A stretch of DNA of 64,000 nt from Heterocephalus glaber (lineage: Eukaryota; Chordata; Mammalia; Rodentia; Bathyergidae). The position numbers and the translations under genes are program-made. The stretch covers positions 3,353,872-3,417,871 of the forward strand of contig NW_004624881.1 of the NCBI RefSeq assembly GCF_000247695.1. Reading direction: 5' to 3'. Shown piece after piece: positions 21,975 to 33,192 of this stretch. The first letter of the stretch is position 1. Each line of letters starts with the position of its first letter. The notes beneath the pieces are model-generated. The model did no database searches. It was not told the DNA's origin and was given only the letters and a program-made list of their open reading frames with translations.

Positions 21975-24330
21975 TTAGGTGAAGGTCTCTTTTTCTGGAG
22001 CTGCTTCTTGCTGACAAGGGGTGAAGATTGGGGCTAGCCCTGGATCTGATGAGGCCCGTGGCAAGTGGGGATCTCTTCCTTTTGTCGTACTGGCTGGTAC
22101 CCTGCCATGATGAACTCCGTGACTGTCTGGCTGGTGAATGTCCTCATTTGTTCCTGCAAGAAATTTTGAAAACAGCAAACCAGGCATGGTCCAAAGCAGA
22201 GAATTAAACAGATAATACTGAGAGGTCCTGCAAATGGCAATAGCCAGGGAACCCACAAGCACCATGAATCAAATGTGTCTCACCATGAGTAATACCTTGG
22301 GGACTAAATTTGGCCCACTGGGTCCTTAATCTTTCTCTCATTTGGCTTGTAATTTCTTTTATCACCCCAGATTTGTTGCCATAGTAACAGCATTCTTCCT
22401 CTAGGAAGGCACAGGTCCGTCCCTGTTCTGCAGTGAGAATATCAATGGGCTGTCTATTCTGGAGAGTCGCTTCTGCCCGGGAGTCTATCTGTTTTTGTAA
22501 AGTATTGATGGCCTCTTCTGAGGCATCAAGCTCCAAATGGATTTGATATCCCAAGTCTATAAATTGTTTTTGTCCTAACCCAAGTGCAATGGCACTTGCA
22601 GCTACACTTCCAGCAATGGCTATTCCTGCCAGTATGGGTAGAATTATGGGATCTCTTTTATACCATGTGAGTGCAGGAAAGGGCAGTTCTTTTCCCCAGA
22701 ATATACTTCAATATCTGGAATTAGGAAAGCTATGGTACATAATCCCATGGATATTTCTGTAAATGTGAGATTAAATCCCAGCATGGCATATTATAAAAGT
22801 TCCCAGTGGAGGCCCTAATGAGCTGCTGGTGACATTTGAATCTTCACACAGGAGGTGATTATGTCCACTGTGTGACCTGTTCCCCTCAGGCATGAGGCAT
22901 TATCCCAGACTTTGAGATTGTAGTAACTTTCCAGGAAAATCAGTCTGATTTAACTGTTGATTTGGCACTACTAATCCAAGAGACCTGTAATATAACCTTG
23001 TAAGTGGCACACACAAACAACAGTCACATTCCAGTTGTGAGTCGACCATCTGAAGGATGTTGTGAGTGGTATTTAGAATTTGTATTAGATCTGAATTTAG
23101 AGAGATATCTTGTCTGGGCAGAGTCCTTGAGTTATTATGTGTTGGCTCTGGTGCTTGAGGGGCTATGGGAATTATCTGGGGTTTAGGTCAAGGTACTCAT
23201 CTGTGGAGGGGGTTGCCAGAACCTTTTTATGGTAAAGAGTTGTCCTGGAGCTCTCTGCCAGACACTGCTTGGTTTGATCTGAATGGCCCCATGGCACCCT
23301 GCAGTCCAATCGGGGTCTTGAGGGTCCCTAATTGTATAATCCAATGGATTACAGGATCCTTGTGAACAATTTGGTAGTGTAGGAAGAGCAACCAGGGAGG
23401 ACTTAGTGTCTTCCTGATATTCCCTGATACATCTCCAGTTTTCTCTGCAAAAATATACTGAAGGACTATTACATCCCTCCTTCCTGACAGGGGTACATCT
23501 ACAATTTGATCCTGGGCATGGATAGCAGCCAGAAAATGTCTGAAAATAATCCCTAATTAATTGTTTCCATTCTGCACAAAAATACTTTTTTTTGTTTTTG
23601 ATAACCATGTCCTGTATTTAGGTCTGTGCATCCAGTTGACCACCAATGTCCCTTTACCTCTTTAGGGCATGCATTAAAATAAATTGAGGCATGAGATTTA
23701 GAAGGATCCCAGTGAGTCTGATTAATGATGATAGGGGGATTTCTTTCATACAGCTGTATCTGAAATATCCAGTGTCCCAGTTGGTCTGGTTCAGCTGTAG
23801 GTTTGTTAATTAGAGGTATAATCATAAACCACCAATATGAGAAGTGTTTATGGAGAAGCATCCTTGACAAATTACTGTAGACAACCAATAATACTAATGA
23901 GGGTAATGATGAAGTAATATGTTGTTACCAAAAGAAACTTATCTATAGTTTTGTAATTTTGGGGAGTGGTGGCAGTGAGCCCAATTCCAAAAAGAAGGCC
24001 AAAAAGAATTAATAAGAGAAGGCTGAGGATATCTGTAGGTGACCCTGTGTGTATGGAATCACAATATCCCATTGGGCCCTTAACAAAGGGGAATGTCTTG
24101 AGGCAAATGAGGGTGTGTGTACAAACAGCAAATGAGGAGAAAAGAAAAGAGCTCTATCTCAAAATATGAAAAATCATCTAGTGCTCCCTGCAACCAGAGG
24201 TCTGTTACCCACTGGTGGATTGTCTCAGGGATGTCTTCTTGTGGGCAGCACCAAGCAATGTTTTCCAGAGCACACTTGAGGAAGGTCTGAAACTGCTGCT
24301 GTAAGAGGATGTACATCTGTACTACCGAGG
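21975..24330 (-). pseudogene. env: ERV-B env (surface and transmembrane), broken
   Basis: Hydrophobic leader-like segments lie at 24,072-23,872. Cysteine-rich surface-unit segments follow at 23,888-23,553 and 23,608-23,183, each open for over 110 codons. The transmembrane subunit lies at about 22,554-22,034: a heptad-repeat region, an immunosuppressive-like segment (LQNRQPIDILTAEQGRTC) and the CX6CC motif (CAFLEEECC). A membrane anchor ends in LCFGPCL. Frame changes between segments make the gene inactive. Class I retroviral Env mediates attachment and fusion. The TM motifs resemble HERV-type gammaretroviral envelopes. The leader region is only tentatively placed. Confidence 0.8.
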
Positions 24331-24559
24331 AAGGTCAATTGGATTTTAAGCTGATAAGGTTAGAAATGTCAAAGAGAGAGAGAGGTTAACTTTCCTCAGG
24401 AGTCTGTGAGAGAGTATGGAATTATCTGAGTTTAATAGGTCCTGTGAGAATGGAGGAGTATCTGGCAGTTTTAGGTTGCTGTTCAGGCTGTTTTATCTGG
24501 AAATCTGGAGGAGCCTTTTTTATCCTGGAAAGATAGAACCAGGGGACCCTTTCCTGGAG

Positions 24560-25407
24560 TTTTACTGCAGTAGGAGTTATTAATGAAACAGTGAAAGGTC
24601 CCTCCCAACCTGATTGGAGGGGTCTTGGGGACAGGGTCTTGAGATATACCTGGTCACCTGGAGAAACAGGAGGAGGATGTAGAATATCTGATAAGTGCAG
24701 AAAGGGGAGAGTGTGATTAGCCAGTGTTTGAAGGAGATGATAGTGTAATTAAGTATTGGTATATAATCAGCAAGTGGTGGTGATGGGTCTGGTAAGTTAG
24801 AAAACAAGAGATGTCATCCATACATCAACTCAAAGGGAGTTAAACTTAATGGTTTTGTGGGTGTCATTTGAAGCTGCAATAGAGCTTAAGGGAAGAGGGT
24901 AATCCAATTTTGTTTGAGCTCTATAGAGTTTAGTTAGTTGAGTTTTAATTAACCCACTGGCTCTTTCTACCTTGACTGATGATTGAGGTTGATAGGGGAT
25001 GTGTAGTTTCACTGTATGTTGAGTGTTTCTGTTACCTCTCTGGTGATCTGAGAGATGAAGGCAGATCCATTGTCTGATTGAATGGAACGCAGAAGGCCAA
25101 ATCAAGGAATGATTTCTGTTAGGAGCATATGAACTACAGCAGCCTCTCCTTCTGATCTGTAGGGAAAGGCCTCTATCTACCCCGTGAAAATATCTACCAA
25201 GATTAAGAGATATTTAACCTTTTTTACAGGCGGCATATGTGTGAAATCAATTTGCCAATCTTCCCCTGGTAGTTGTCCCCTGGACTGGTGAATTTTTGTG
25301 TGTGTTTGAAAGCCACCTTGGGGACTGGTGGTTGAGCAAATGGGACAGGCCTGTGTTATTGTCTGTGTGTGTGTGTTGTTAAGGACAGGTGGTATAGAAA
25401 AGACTTG
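24560..25407 (-). pseudogene. pol: ERV-B integrase (pol 3' part), broken
   Basis: Minus-strand reading just past the ERV-A insertion gives the integrase core. It shows DWQIDFTHMPP near 25,250, then LLILVDIFTG, a SDNGSAFIS-like site near 25,080, and a degenerate QSSVKVERASGLIK stretch around 24,960, which fit the D,D(35)E core. The C-terminal DNA-binding region reaches about 24,560. Integrase inserts viral DNA into the host. Several stops are present. The upstream part of pol lies beyond ERV-A, at 33,640-35,800. Confidence 0.75.
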
Positions 25408-25411
25408 AGAA

Positions 25412-25849
25412 TGTGAGACTGAACAACAGTTACTCCATTTTGTAATAGGGTCCCAACTTGTCTGCTTCTGTTATGGATCACCAGGGGAACATCGAGTTCC
25501 AGGAATGTATTTGTTGTTGTGCCAGGAAGGTCTGCTGAATGCACAGTGTTCCATGATGCTTACCCAACTCCATAACAGAACATGTTATCTTAAGAACAAT
25601 TTGTAAAAATTCCCTCCTTCAGCATTTCACTTCTGTATTTCTGCTTGCTAACTTCCCCCTAACATCTCCTATAAAAGGACCTCAGGCTCTGAGCCTCTCG
25701 CCTCTCTAAGCTTGGTGCTTGGGGGGTGATATCTGGCCAGACTAATAAAGGTCTGTTTTAAGTTCACAACTTGTCTGGTGTGTTCCCTCCCAGGTGATTC
25801 TTGCTGTAGTCAGCTCCTCGGAGAAGTTGGTGAGATGCACGGTCTTATA
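25412..25849 (+). mobile_element. ERV-A 5' LTR with promoter signals
   Basis: Starts TGTGAGACTG. The end reads TCTTATA where the partner LTR has TCTTACA, so the terminal CA is mutated to TA. TATA box TATAAAAG at 25,670-25,677 and polyadenylation signal AATAAA at 25,744-25,749. The primer-binding site begins two bases after the LTR. Confidence 0.93.
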
Positions 25850-25851
25850 TT

Positions 25852-25869
25852 TGGAGGCCCCAGCGAGAT
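25852..25869 (+). other. Primer-binding site matching tRNA-Thr
   Basis: TGGAGGCCCCAGCGAGAT is, from memory of mammalian tRNA sequences, an exact complement of the 3' end of tRNA-Thr(TGU). It would prime minus-strand DNA synthesis. Thr-primed class I ERVs such as the HERV-S71/ERV-T group are known, and the gene content here fits that class. Confidence 0.8.
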
Positions 25870-26179
25870 GCCTGGGTAGGAACCCCCAGTTCACCCGAGA
25901 CTCCATGGTGGAATCCAGCAGGAGACTCTCAGTCACAGACCTCAGAAAACCTCCATAGGTAAGCTTTTGGCTGGTTCCAACCGTTTGTTAAGTCAGGAGT
26001 GAGGTGGCTGATGAGCCAGGAAGCCTCCCCTGACCCCAATGTTCCTGACGAGGAACAAGGGAAGATTTAGTTTCATGTTGTCATGGCACCTGTTCATCTT
26101 GTCTTTTGTACATTAGTATTGTGTCTGTTGTGTGTCTGATTTTGTATTTCTTTTCCCACTCCTTATCAGGAGCAGAGTA

Positions 26180-27690
26180 ATTGGAGGAACCTGTTCTACT
26201 GGGTCCACTCCACTTGACTGCTTTCTCACTAATTTTAAATTGGCTTTTTCTCCAGAACAAGAAGATGAATACAGGGTGAAATTTTCTCAGGGAAAACTCC
26301 GCTTCCTGTGCCAACTGGAATGGCCAGTTTTGGGGGTGGGATGGCCAGCCGAAGGGACTTTTGACCCCAGTATTTGCCGGAAGGTGTAGGGCAAAGTCAC
26401 TGGTCACCCTGGACACCCAGACCAATTTCCCTACATAGACATTTGGGTTCAGGCTTGTGAGAAACCTTTGGCTTGGCTGCAGCACTGTTCCCTCCGAACA
26501 GACACTCACATTTTAGTCGCTGCCCCAAAAGGGCCCTGGAAACTTAAGCCCTGGCCTCCTAAGCCAGTTCTCTTTCAGGAACCTGACCCCCTGGATGCCT
26601 TAGGAAGGCCTCTGCCCTATTTGGAATCCTCCACCCCCTCAGATGGCTCCTGCTCTAGACCCCAAAATCCTTCCCTTCCTCAGTCTGTTCAACCTTCGGC
26701 TCCTACTCCTCTCTATCCTCCTCTCCCTGAGGGGCCCCAGTGCCCAGACTCTGTGACTTCTCCCCCACACATGTGAGCTGGGGCTCTGTATGGACCTTGT
26801 GAGATTCCCACTGTGGAAACTAGTTCGGGCCCTCTCTTGCCCCTTCAGGAGACAGAACAAGGTCACTATGTTTATATCCCTTTCACTACCAGTGACATAT
26901 AATTGGAAACATCAAAATCCTCCCTTCTCAGAGAATCCCCAAGCCCTAATATCTCTCCTAGAGTCTATCTTCCATACCCATGATCCTACTTGGGATGATT
27001 GCCAACAACTCCTCCAGGCCCTTTTTACCTCAGAGGAGAGGGAAAGGATCTGGGGACAAGCTGTGAGGTCAGTACCAGGTGGACCGGAAGGCCCCCTAGA
27101 TGACCAACAGCAAGCCCGTCTGGAAGCACAACTCCCATCCACCTGACCCCACTAGCAAACTAATACCTTGAGTGGGAGAGAAGCTCTCCAGAACTATTGT
27201 CAGCATCTCCTGGCCGGCCTGAGGGGAACCGCTTGGAAGCCTACCAATTTGAGCAAGGTAAGCGAGGTCCTTCAAGGACCAGAAGAATCCCCTTCTGCCT
27301 TTTTGGAGCATCTGTTGGAAGCATACCGTATGTATACTCCAATCGATCCAGATGCCCCTGCAAATCGGCTGGCAATAAATTTGGCATTTGTTACTCAGTC
27401 GGCCCCAGACATTAGAAAGAAGTTTCAAAGACTAGAAGGATTTGAGGGAGAGAATAGAGAAAAGTTGATGAGTGTAGCCATGAAGGCATTTAACAACAGA
27501 GATCCCCCAGAAGAGAGGATGGCCAAGAGGCTGGGAAAAGTGACCATAGCCACCTTGGCCGATGGAGGATTTGTCCAGAAAGAAAGACTCAAAAATAAGG
27601 GAGGGAACAAGGGAAGGATTCGACCCCTATTAGAGAAAGATCAATGTGCCTATTGTAAGGAAAGGGGCCATTTTTAAAAGGACTGTGAAA
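26180..27690 (+). pseudogene. gag: ERV-A gag (MLV-type), broken
   Basis: Matrix: TPLDCFLTNF near 26,205 and LEWPVLGVGWPAEGTFD near 26,320, matching the MLV matrix fold. The expected start codon reads ATT at about 26,180 (inference). The proline-rich p12-like region carries a PLYPPLPEGP late-domain-like motif near 26,720. Capsid: [14 protein letters not shown] (about 26,900), [14 protein letters not shown] (about 26,990), then a 169-codon open segment 27,168-27,677 with the major homology region (LQGPEESPSAFLEHLLEAY). Nucleocapsid: one zinc knuckle CAYCKERGHF...C near 27,650, split by a TAA after the Phe. Stops near 26,387, 26,774 and 27,145 and the knuckle stop inactivate it. Confidence 0.88.
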
Positions 27691-27779
27691 AGCTAAAAAG
27701 AAAAAGAAAACAGGAGGCCCAAAAGGAAAAAGGTGGAATCCTCTTAGTAGATGAAGAAGAGTGATGGGGCCAAGGCTCA

Positions 27780-28150
27780 TGGCCGCTCAACCCTAGTGAG
27801 CCTATGGTGACTTTGGAGATGGGGGAACAGATATTCAGTTCCTTGTGGACACTGGTGCAGCCCACTCCTTCTTGAAGACCCCCCTTAGACCCCTCACTTC
27901 CTCAAAAACCTCCATTACTGGAGCCACTGGGAAAGTGGCCTCCGACCCTTGGACCACTAGACAGACTGTGAATCTAGGAAAAGGCACCACCACCTATTCC
28001 TTCCTAGTTATCCCTGAGTGCCCATACCCATTGCTGGGAAGAGACTTGCTATGAAAGTTGGGGGCTATTATTTCCTTTGAGCCTGAAAGAGGGACCTTCA
28101 AACTTAAGCCACCCTCTGCCATTATGGTGACAGTTCCCCTAGAAGATTAA
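27780..28150 (+). pseudogene. pro: ERV-A protease, broken
   Basis: An open 69-codon stretch at 27,845-28,054 has the aspartic-protease active site DTGAAHSFL and the flap/GRDLL region (PYPLLGRDLL), ending at a TGA. The upstream strand reading LVDTGA begins at about 27,840. In gammaretroviruses the protease is made by readthrough of the gag stop. Here other stops intervene. The catalytic Asp is preserved. Confidence 0.85.
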
Positions 28151-29240
28151 TTTAGATTGCAAAAGGAGGGCACAGAGCCCCCCGAACAAAAATGGGACTA
28201 CCTTCAGAAAAAGTTTCCCAGGGTATGGGCTGAAACTAATCCACCTGGGCTGGCCAACCACCATGTCCTGGTGGTGGTCCAGTTGCTGGCCTCTGCTGCC
28301 CCTGTCTGTGTGTGACAACACCCCCTCTGGCTGGAGGTCAAGGTGGGAATCTCTAAGCACATTCACCAACTCCAAGAGGCCGCCATCTTGGTCCCTTGCC
28401 AGTCAGCCTGGAATTCACCCCTGCTTCCTGTGAGGAAGCCTGACACTTCAGACTTTAGACTGGCACAGGATTTTGGGGAGGTGAACAGCCGGGTGCAGAC
28501 CATCCACCCAATGGTACCAAACCCCTATGCTCTGCTGAGTCTCATCCCTCCTGCCCACGTGTGGTATTCAGTACTAGACCTCAAAGATGCATTTTTCAGA
28601 ATACCTCTGGCACCAGTGAGCCAGCCCCTCTTTGCCTTCGAATGGACTGACCCAGACACCAGGACTACTGGACAGCTGACATGGACCCGGCTGCCACAGG
28701 GATTCAAGAACTCCCCCACTCTGTTTGGGGAAGCTCTCAGCAAAGATTTATGAGAGATAAGGAGAGCTTTTCCCCATGCAACTATTCTTCAATATGTAGA
28801 TGACCTCCTAGTGGCAATGTCAACCAATGAAGAATGTCTTGCAGCCACCAAGGGCCTCCTGGAAGCTATCCAAGACCTAGGATATCGGGTGTCCTGGAAA
28901 AAAGCTCAGCTTTGCCAGACCAAGGTAACCTACTTGGGCTATATTCTTGAGGAAGGAAAGAGGAGGCTGGCAGAATCAAGGGTTTCAGCAATTCTCCAGA
29001 TTCCAGAACCAAGCTCAAAGAAACAAGTGTGTGAATTCCTAGGGGCAATTGGGTATTGCAGAATTTGGATCCCTGGCTTTGCTGAAATTGCCAAACCCCT
29101 GCACGAAGCCATCGTGGGGGGAGATATGCCCCTTGAATGGACTGAGGCTTGCCAGCAGGCATTCCAATTGCTTAAAACTATGCTTGCATTGACACCAACC
29201 CTGGGATTGCCAGCTACAAGCCCTTCACCCTGTATATAGC
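28150..29240 (+). pseudogene. pol: ERV-A reverse transcriptase, broken
   Basis: The N-terminal RT segment is degraded (28,150-28,340). An open 136-codon segment 28,343-28,753 then has [24 protein letters not shown] (first catalytic Asp) and [14 protein letters not shown]. After a TGA the frame resumes with QYVDDLLVA, the catalytic YVDD box (near 28,790), and an open 142-codon segment 28,811-29,239 containing YLGYILEEGKR and FLGAIGYCRIWIPGFAE. These are standard gammaretroviral RT motifs. The polymerase active-site residues are intact, but the chain is broken by several stops. Confidence 0.9.
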
Positions 29241-29933
29241 AGAGAAGAACGGGGTAGCTAAGGGAGTGATTACTCAGCCTTTGGGACCATGGAAGCGGCT
29301 GGTGGCATACCTCTTGAAAAAGCTAGACCCAGTGGCCTGAGGGTGGCCCACCTGTCTGAGGACTGTAGCACCAGCAGCTGCTGTAACCTGAAAGGCTGAC
29401 AAACTGACATTTGGACAAGATTTGACTTTAATCACTCCCCATGCCATTGAGCCCTTATTAAATAGCTCCCCTAGCAAGTGGCTATCTAATGCTAGATTGT
29501 TGCAATACCAATGACTCCTATTGGAGCAGCCACGCATCAAGTTTGCCACCACCGCTAGCCTCAACCCAGCTACCTTACTCCCAGAGACTGACAGATGCCC
29601 ACCCATGATTGCCTTGAGGCTCTTGAAAATTTATGGGGAGGGCATCTGGATTTAACAGACCAGGCCCTCCCCCAAGTGGAGGTCACATTCTATACTGACG
29701 GGTGCAGCTTCGTGCATGACAGAGTGCAATATGCTGGGGCGGCAGTGGTCAACCAGGATGAACAGGTGGAATGGGAGCAAGGGCTGCCCCAAGGGACATC
29801 AGCACAAAAGGCTGAGTTGATTGCTTTGACCAAGGCTCTGGAACTAGGTAAAGGTAAAAGGATAAATATTTTCACTGACAGCCATTATGCTTTTGCCACT
29901 GCCCATGTGCACGGGGAGATTTATCAAAACTGA
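29240..29933 (+). pseudogene. pol: ERV-A RT connection and RNase H, broken
   Basis: The connection region is full of stops (29,240-29,590). An open 112-codon segment (29,595-29,933) holds RNase H: FYTDGCSFVHD (first Asp), AELIALTKALELG (Glu) and IFTDSHYAFATAHVHG (third Asp). RNase H removes the RNA strand after reverse transcription. The segment terminates at a TGA. Confidence 0.88.
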
Positions 29934-31300
29934 GGGCAACTGACCTCTGAAGGAAAGACAATTAAAAATAAAACTAAGATATTGACATTGTTACAAGCCA
30001 TTTGGCTGCCCTGAGAGGTTGCTGTCATCCATGTCCATGGGCATCAAAAGGGGGCTAGCCCTGAGGTGATTGTTAATAATGCAGCTGATCTGGCAGCAAA
30101 ACAGGCTGACCAAAAATCAGTGTGGAAACAGATGGTTCTATTCCCCACACTAGTGCTGCCAGAGAAACCAGAGTACACAGATGAAAAAAAGGTGGAAATG
30201 GCCAAAAAGTGGTGGACCCAAGGTAAACATGGGTGGTGGATGACTGAGGATGGAAAAGTGGTGCTCCCAGCTGCTGTACCAGACATGCTGCTACAAGAAC
30301 TGCATAGGCCCACTCACCTTGGTGAGAAAAGAATGATGGCTGCTCTGTGACCTCATTTCGTCAGCAAGAGAATGGCACAAAAGGCCAAAGACCTAGTGAT
30401 ACGATGCCCCACCTGTATCAAGGTAAATGCAAACCAGGTGACCAGACCCCCCCAGGGTCCAACATAGAGGATTAACTCCAGAAGAACATTGGGAATTGAA
30501 TTTTACTGAAATGAAACCTGGCATGTATGGGTACAAGTACTTATTAGTCTTTGTAGATACTTTTTCAGGATGGATAGAAGCCTTTCCTACTAAGAGAGAG
30601 ACAGCCGAGGTAACTGTCAAAAGGCTCTTTGACAGAAATAATTCCTCATTTTGGCTTGCCCTTAGCCCTGGGGTCCGACAATTGCCCAGCCTTTACGGCT
30701 AAATTATCTCAATTCATCAGTAAAGCTTTAGGGATAAAATGGAATTTGCATTGTGCCTATAGGCCTCAGAGTTCAGGACAAGTAGAAAGAGCAAATCGAA
30801 CCTTAAAAGAGGTTCTAAATAAATTTTGCCTGGAGGCTGAACAAGGTTGGGTAGAGCTTCTCCCCTTTGCCCTCCTTCGTACTTGGTGTACCCCTAAGTC
30901 ACCCCTAAATCTGTCACCCTACCAGATCATTTATGGGTGATCTCTCCCGATCTTCCCTCTGGTTGATTTGGAGTTGAAGGAAAAACTTTCCCACCTCCAA
31001 CTCCTTAAGTCCCTAGAAGCAGTCCATCAGCTTCAATCAGAGCTACATGATAATCTGAGAGAAACTATGCCTGGTCCTAGTGAAAAATCTTTGCAACCCT
31101 TACCCTATAAGCTGGGAGATTTGGTTTTCATTCTCAGGTTTGACTCCAAGACCCTAGAACCCAGCTGGGAGGGACCATTTCCCGTTGTCCTGGTGACTCC
31201 CTCAGCAGTAAAGGTAGCTGGGCACTCTGCCTGGATCAGCCGCAGCCATTTAAAGGCAGCACCCCCAGAGGAAGCAACATCAACATGGCGGATCGACACG
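29934..31300 (+). pseudogene. pol: ERV-A integrase, broken, with first catalytic Asp replaced
   Basis: The N-terminal HHCC zinc site spans about 30,300-30,420 (LHRPTHLGEKRMM ... CPTC) with a stop inside. The core has [12 protein letters not shown] at about 30,490, where the usual catalytic Asp is Asn. The other two acidic residues are present: LGSDNCPAF (about 30,675) and SSGQVERANRTL (about 30,780). A frameshift lies between 30,620 and 30,640. The C-terminal domain has SWEGPFPVVLVTPSAVKV (about 31,165) and AWISRSHLKAAPPEE (to about 31,270), an MLV-like SH3-like tail. It overlaps the start of env, as in gammaretroviruses. Confidence 0.88.
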
Positions 31301-31321
31301 GAACACAAAGGACCCCCTCAA

Positions 31322-32562
31322 GATAAGATTGATCAAAGACTAGTTTGGACAATATGGGGGATCTTGGGGCTACTGTTCTTACCAGCCCCAATGGAAGGGG
31401 GATCTGGATGCCAGCAGGTGCTGTCCAGCCACACTCCCCAGAACTGGACTTTGTCCCTAAAAAATGCCTTAATGGGAGCTCACATTGCCACCATTACTAC
31501 TGATAGACAGCCCCATTTTATTATAGACCTGTGTGCTCTGGGGCTTCTAATCATTAGTGGTGGGTGGGGGCTGGTTCAAAGGGTAAGGTTTCATCCAGAA
31601 AGATGGGTAAAGGGGGCCACAGAGGGAAGTGTGGAACAGATGATAAGTTGGGAAAAAACCTCCAAGAGATATATATTTATGCCTGCCCCATAGGAAAAAA
31701 TAAAAGGTGGGATGGGGGACCAGGAAACCACTGCTATTATTGGGGTTGTGAATCTATTGCCCCGTGGAAAAACGATGATGCGTATTTGGCCTTGGAACGA
31801 CAAACACCAAGTGGTTCATGTTCCAAAGGAAAATGTAATTCCATCAAGTTAACCTTAAAACAATGGCAGAATCCATATAAAGATTGGGAAAAAGGAAAAT
31901 CCTGGATGGTGGCACTCTATGTGGGTGTAAAGGACCCTATTACTGACCTCCTCATCTAGCATAGCCCAGTAATAATACTGTCTAAACTGGTAGGCAACAT
32001 CTATAGGGTCTCTGGCCCCCAAGAAAAAAAAAGGCAAAAGGAACCTATAATGTGTCATTAGCTGCTCCTGAATCTCCAATCCAACCATACCTAAAAACCC
32101 TGGATGCCATGTACACCCTGTTAAATGAGTCTAGCTCCAATCTTACCCAAGGGTGTTGGCTGTGTTTGCATCCACGTCCCCCATATTTTGTAGAGTTGAC
32201 AGTAAACAGCACCTTCTCTGAAGCTGAAGTGTGATTGGAAACAACCGAGGTTGTCAATTGGGGATATAAAAGGAAAAGGGTGATGTGTTAAAAATCCAAG
32301 TGTTACATCTTCTTATCTGGACAGTATATGTTCTTATCAGACACCCACCTCCAGTAATGAAAAATATTGAAAAGCTGGAAACAATGCATGATGGGCATGT
32401 ACAAATGGTATAACTCCTTGTTTGTCCATGATAGTCCTCAATCAGGAATTTGAGGTATGCATAATGGTCCACATTTTACCCCAAGTCACTATATATAGAG
32501 AAGACCAGGATTGATAATACCTAGCTAAGAGAGCACACACCCGAGAAAAGTGCCACCCAGCA
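31322..32562 (+). pseudogene. env: ERV-A env surface subunit, broken
   Basis: Frame-shifted pieces of an MLV-like surface subunit. Around 31,670-31,950 there is a cysteine-rich segment with HCYYWGCES and CSKGKCNSIKLTL, followed by a stop. Around 32,052-32,234 a second open segment has the CXXC isomerase motif (GCWLCLHPRPPY), typical of gammaretroviral surface subunits that bond covalently to TM. From 32,235 to 32,560 the region is degraded. The furin cleavage site is not clearly recognisable. Confidence 0.82.
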
Positions 32563-33123
32563 TTGATTCCTATGTTAACTGCAACAGGCATTGTGGGATC
32601 AGCGGCTCTGGGCGCAACCGCAATAGGACTGCAAGACTCCAACTTCAAGACCCTTGCCCAACAGGTAAAAATAGACTTAAGCCTACTTACCGAGTCAGTG
32701 TCTCATTTCGAAAAACAGGTTGATTCTTTGGCTGAGATGGTCCTTCAAAACTGCCGAGGACTCGAACTCAGGTTTATGAAAGAGGGAGGGCTATGTGCAG
32801 CCCTAGGAGAGCAATGTTGCTATTATGTTAATAAATCTAAAATAGTAACAGAAACCCTGGCCACCGTAAATAAACACCTACAGGAAAAATATAATAGATG
32901 GGAAAAACAGGAGGGATGGTTCCAGTCAATGTTTAACTGGTCTCCCTGGATGACTACCCTTGCTGAACCCCTGTTAATCTTGTTACTAGCTTTGACTTTC
33001 AGCCCATGCATTATTAATAAGCTTATGGCCTATGTAAGGGCCCGGATAGAATCTGTTTGCCTAATGGTTCTAAATCAACAGGCCAAATATCATCCTTTAA
33101 GTGAGCTAGACGAGGAAGAGTAA
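32563..33123 (+). CDS. env: ERV-A env transmembrane-subunit ORF (186 codons, uninterrupted remnant)
   Basis: This is the longest uninterrupted viral reading frame in the window. It covers a fusion-peptide-like N terminus (GIVGSAALGATAIGLQ), a heptad-repeat coiled coil, an immunosuppressive-like segment, a CX6CC disulphide motif (CAALGEQCC), a hydrophobic membrane anchor (LLILLLALTF, then SPCIINKL) and a cytoplasmic tail ending QAKYHPLSELDEEE. In intact viruses this subunit fuses the viral and cell membranes, but it needs the surface subunit and a signal peptide, which are broken here. The ATG at 32,563 lies inside the gene, so it is not a natural start. Expression is unproven. Confidence 0.75.
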   Translation: MIPMLTATGIVGSAALGATAIGLQDSNFKTLAQQVKIDLSLLTESVSHFEKQVDSLAEMVLQNCRGLELRFMKEGGLCAALGEQCCYYVNKSKIVTETLATVNKHLQEKYNRWEKQEGWFQSMFNWSPWMTTLAEPLLILLLALTFSPCIINKLMAYVRARIESVCLMVLNQQAKYHPLSELDEEE

Positions 33124-33192
33124 AGATGGAGACAAGAATACCAAGATAATGCTGTATAAGATTACACAGCCACGGGAAAAATTAGTGGGTAA

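Noticed and set aside
26468..26866. Host gene with proline-rich protein
   Set aside because: Position and the PLYPPLPEGP motif fit the p12-like part of ERV-A gag rather than a host exon.
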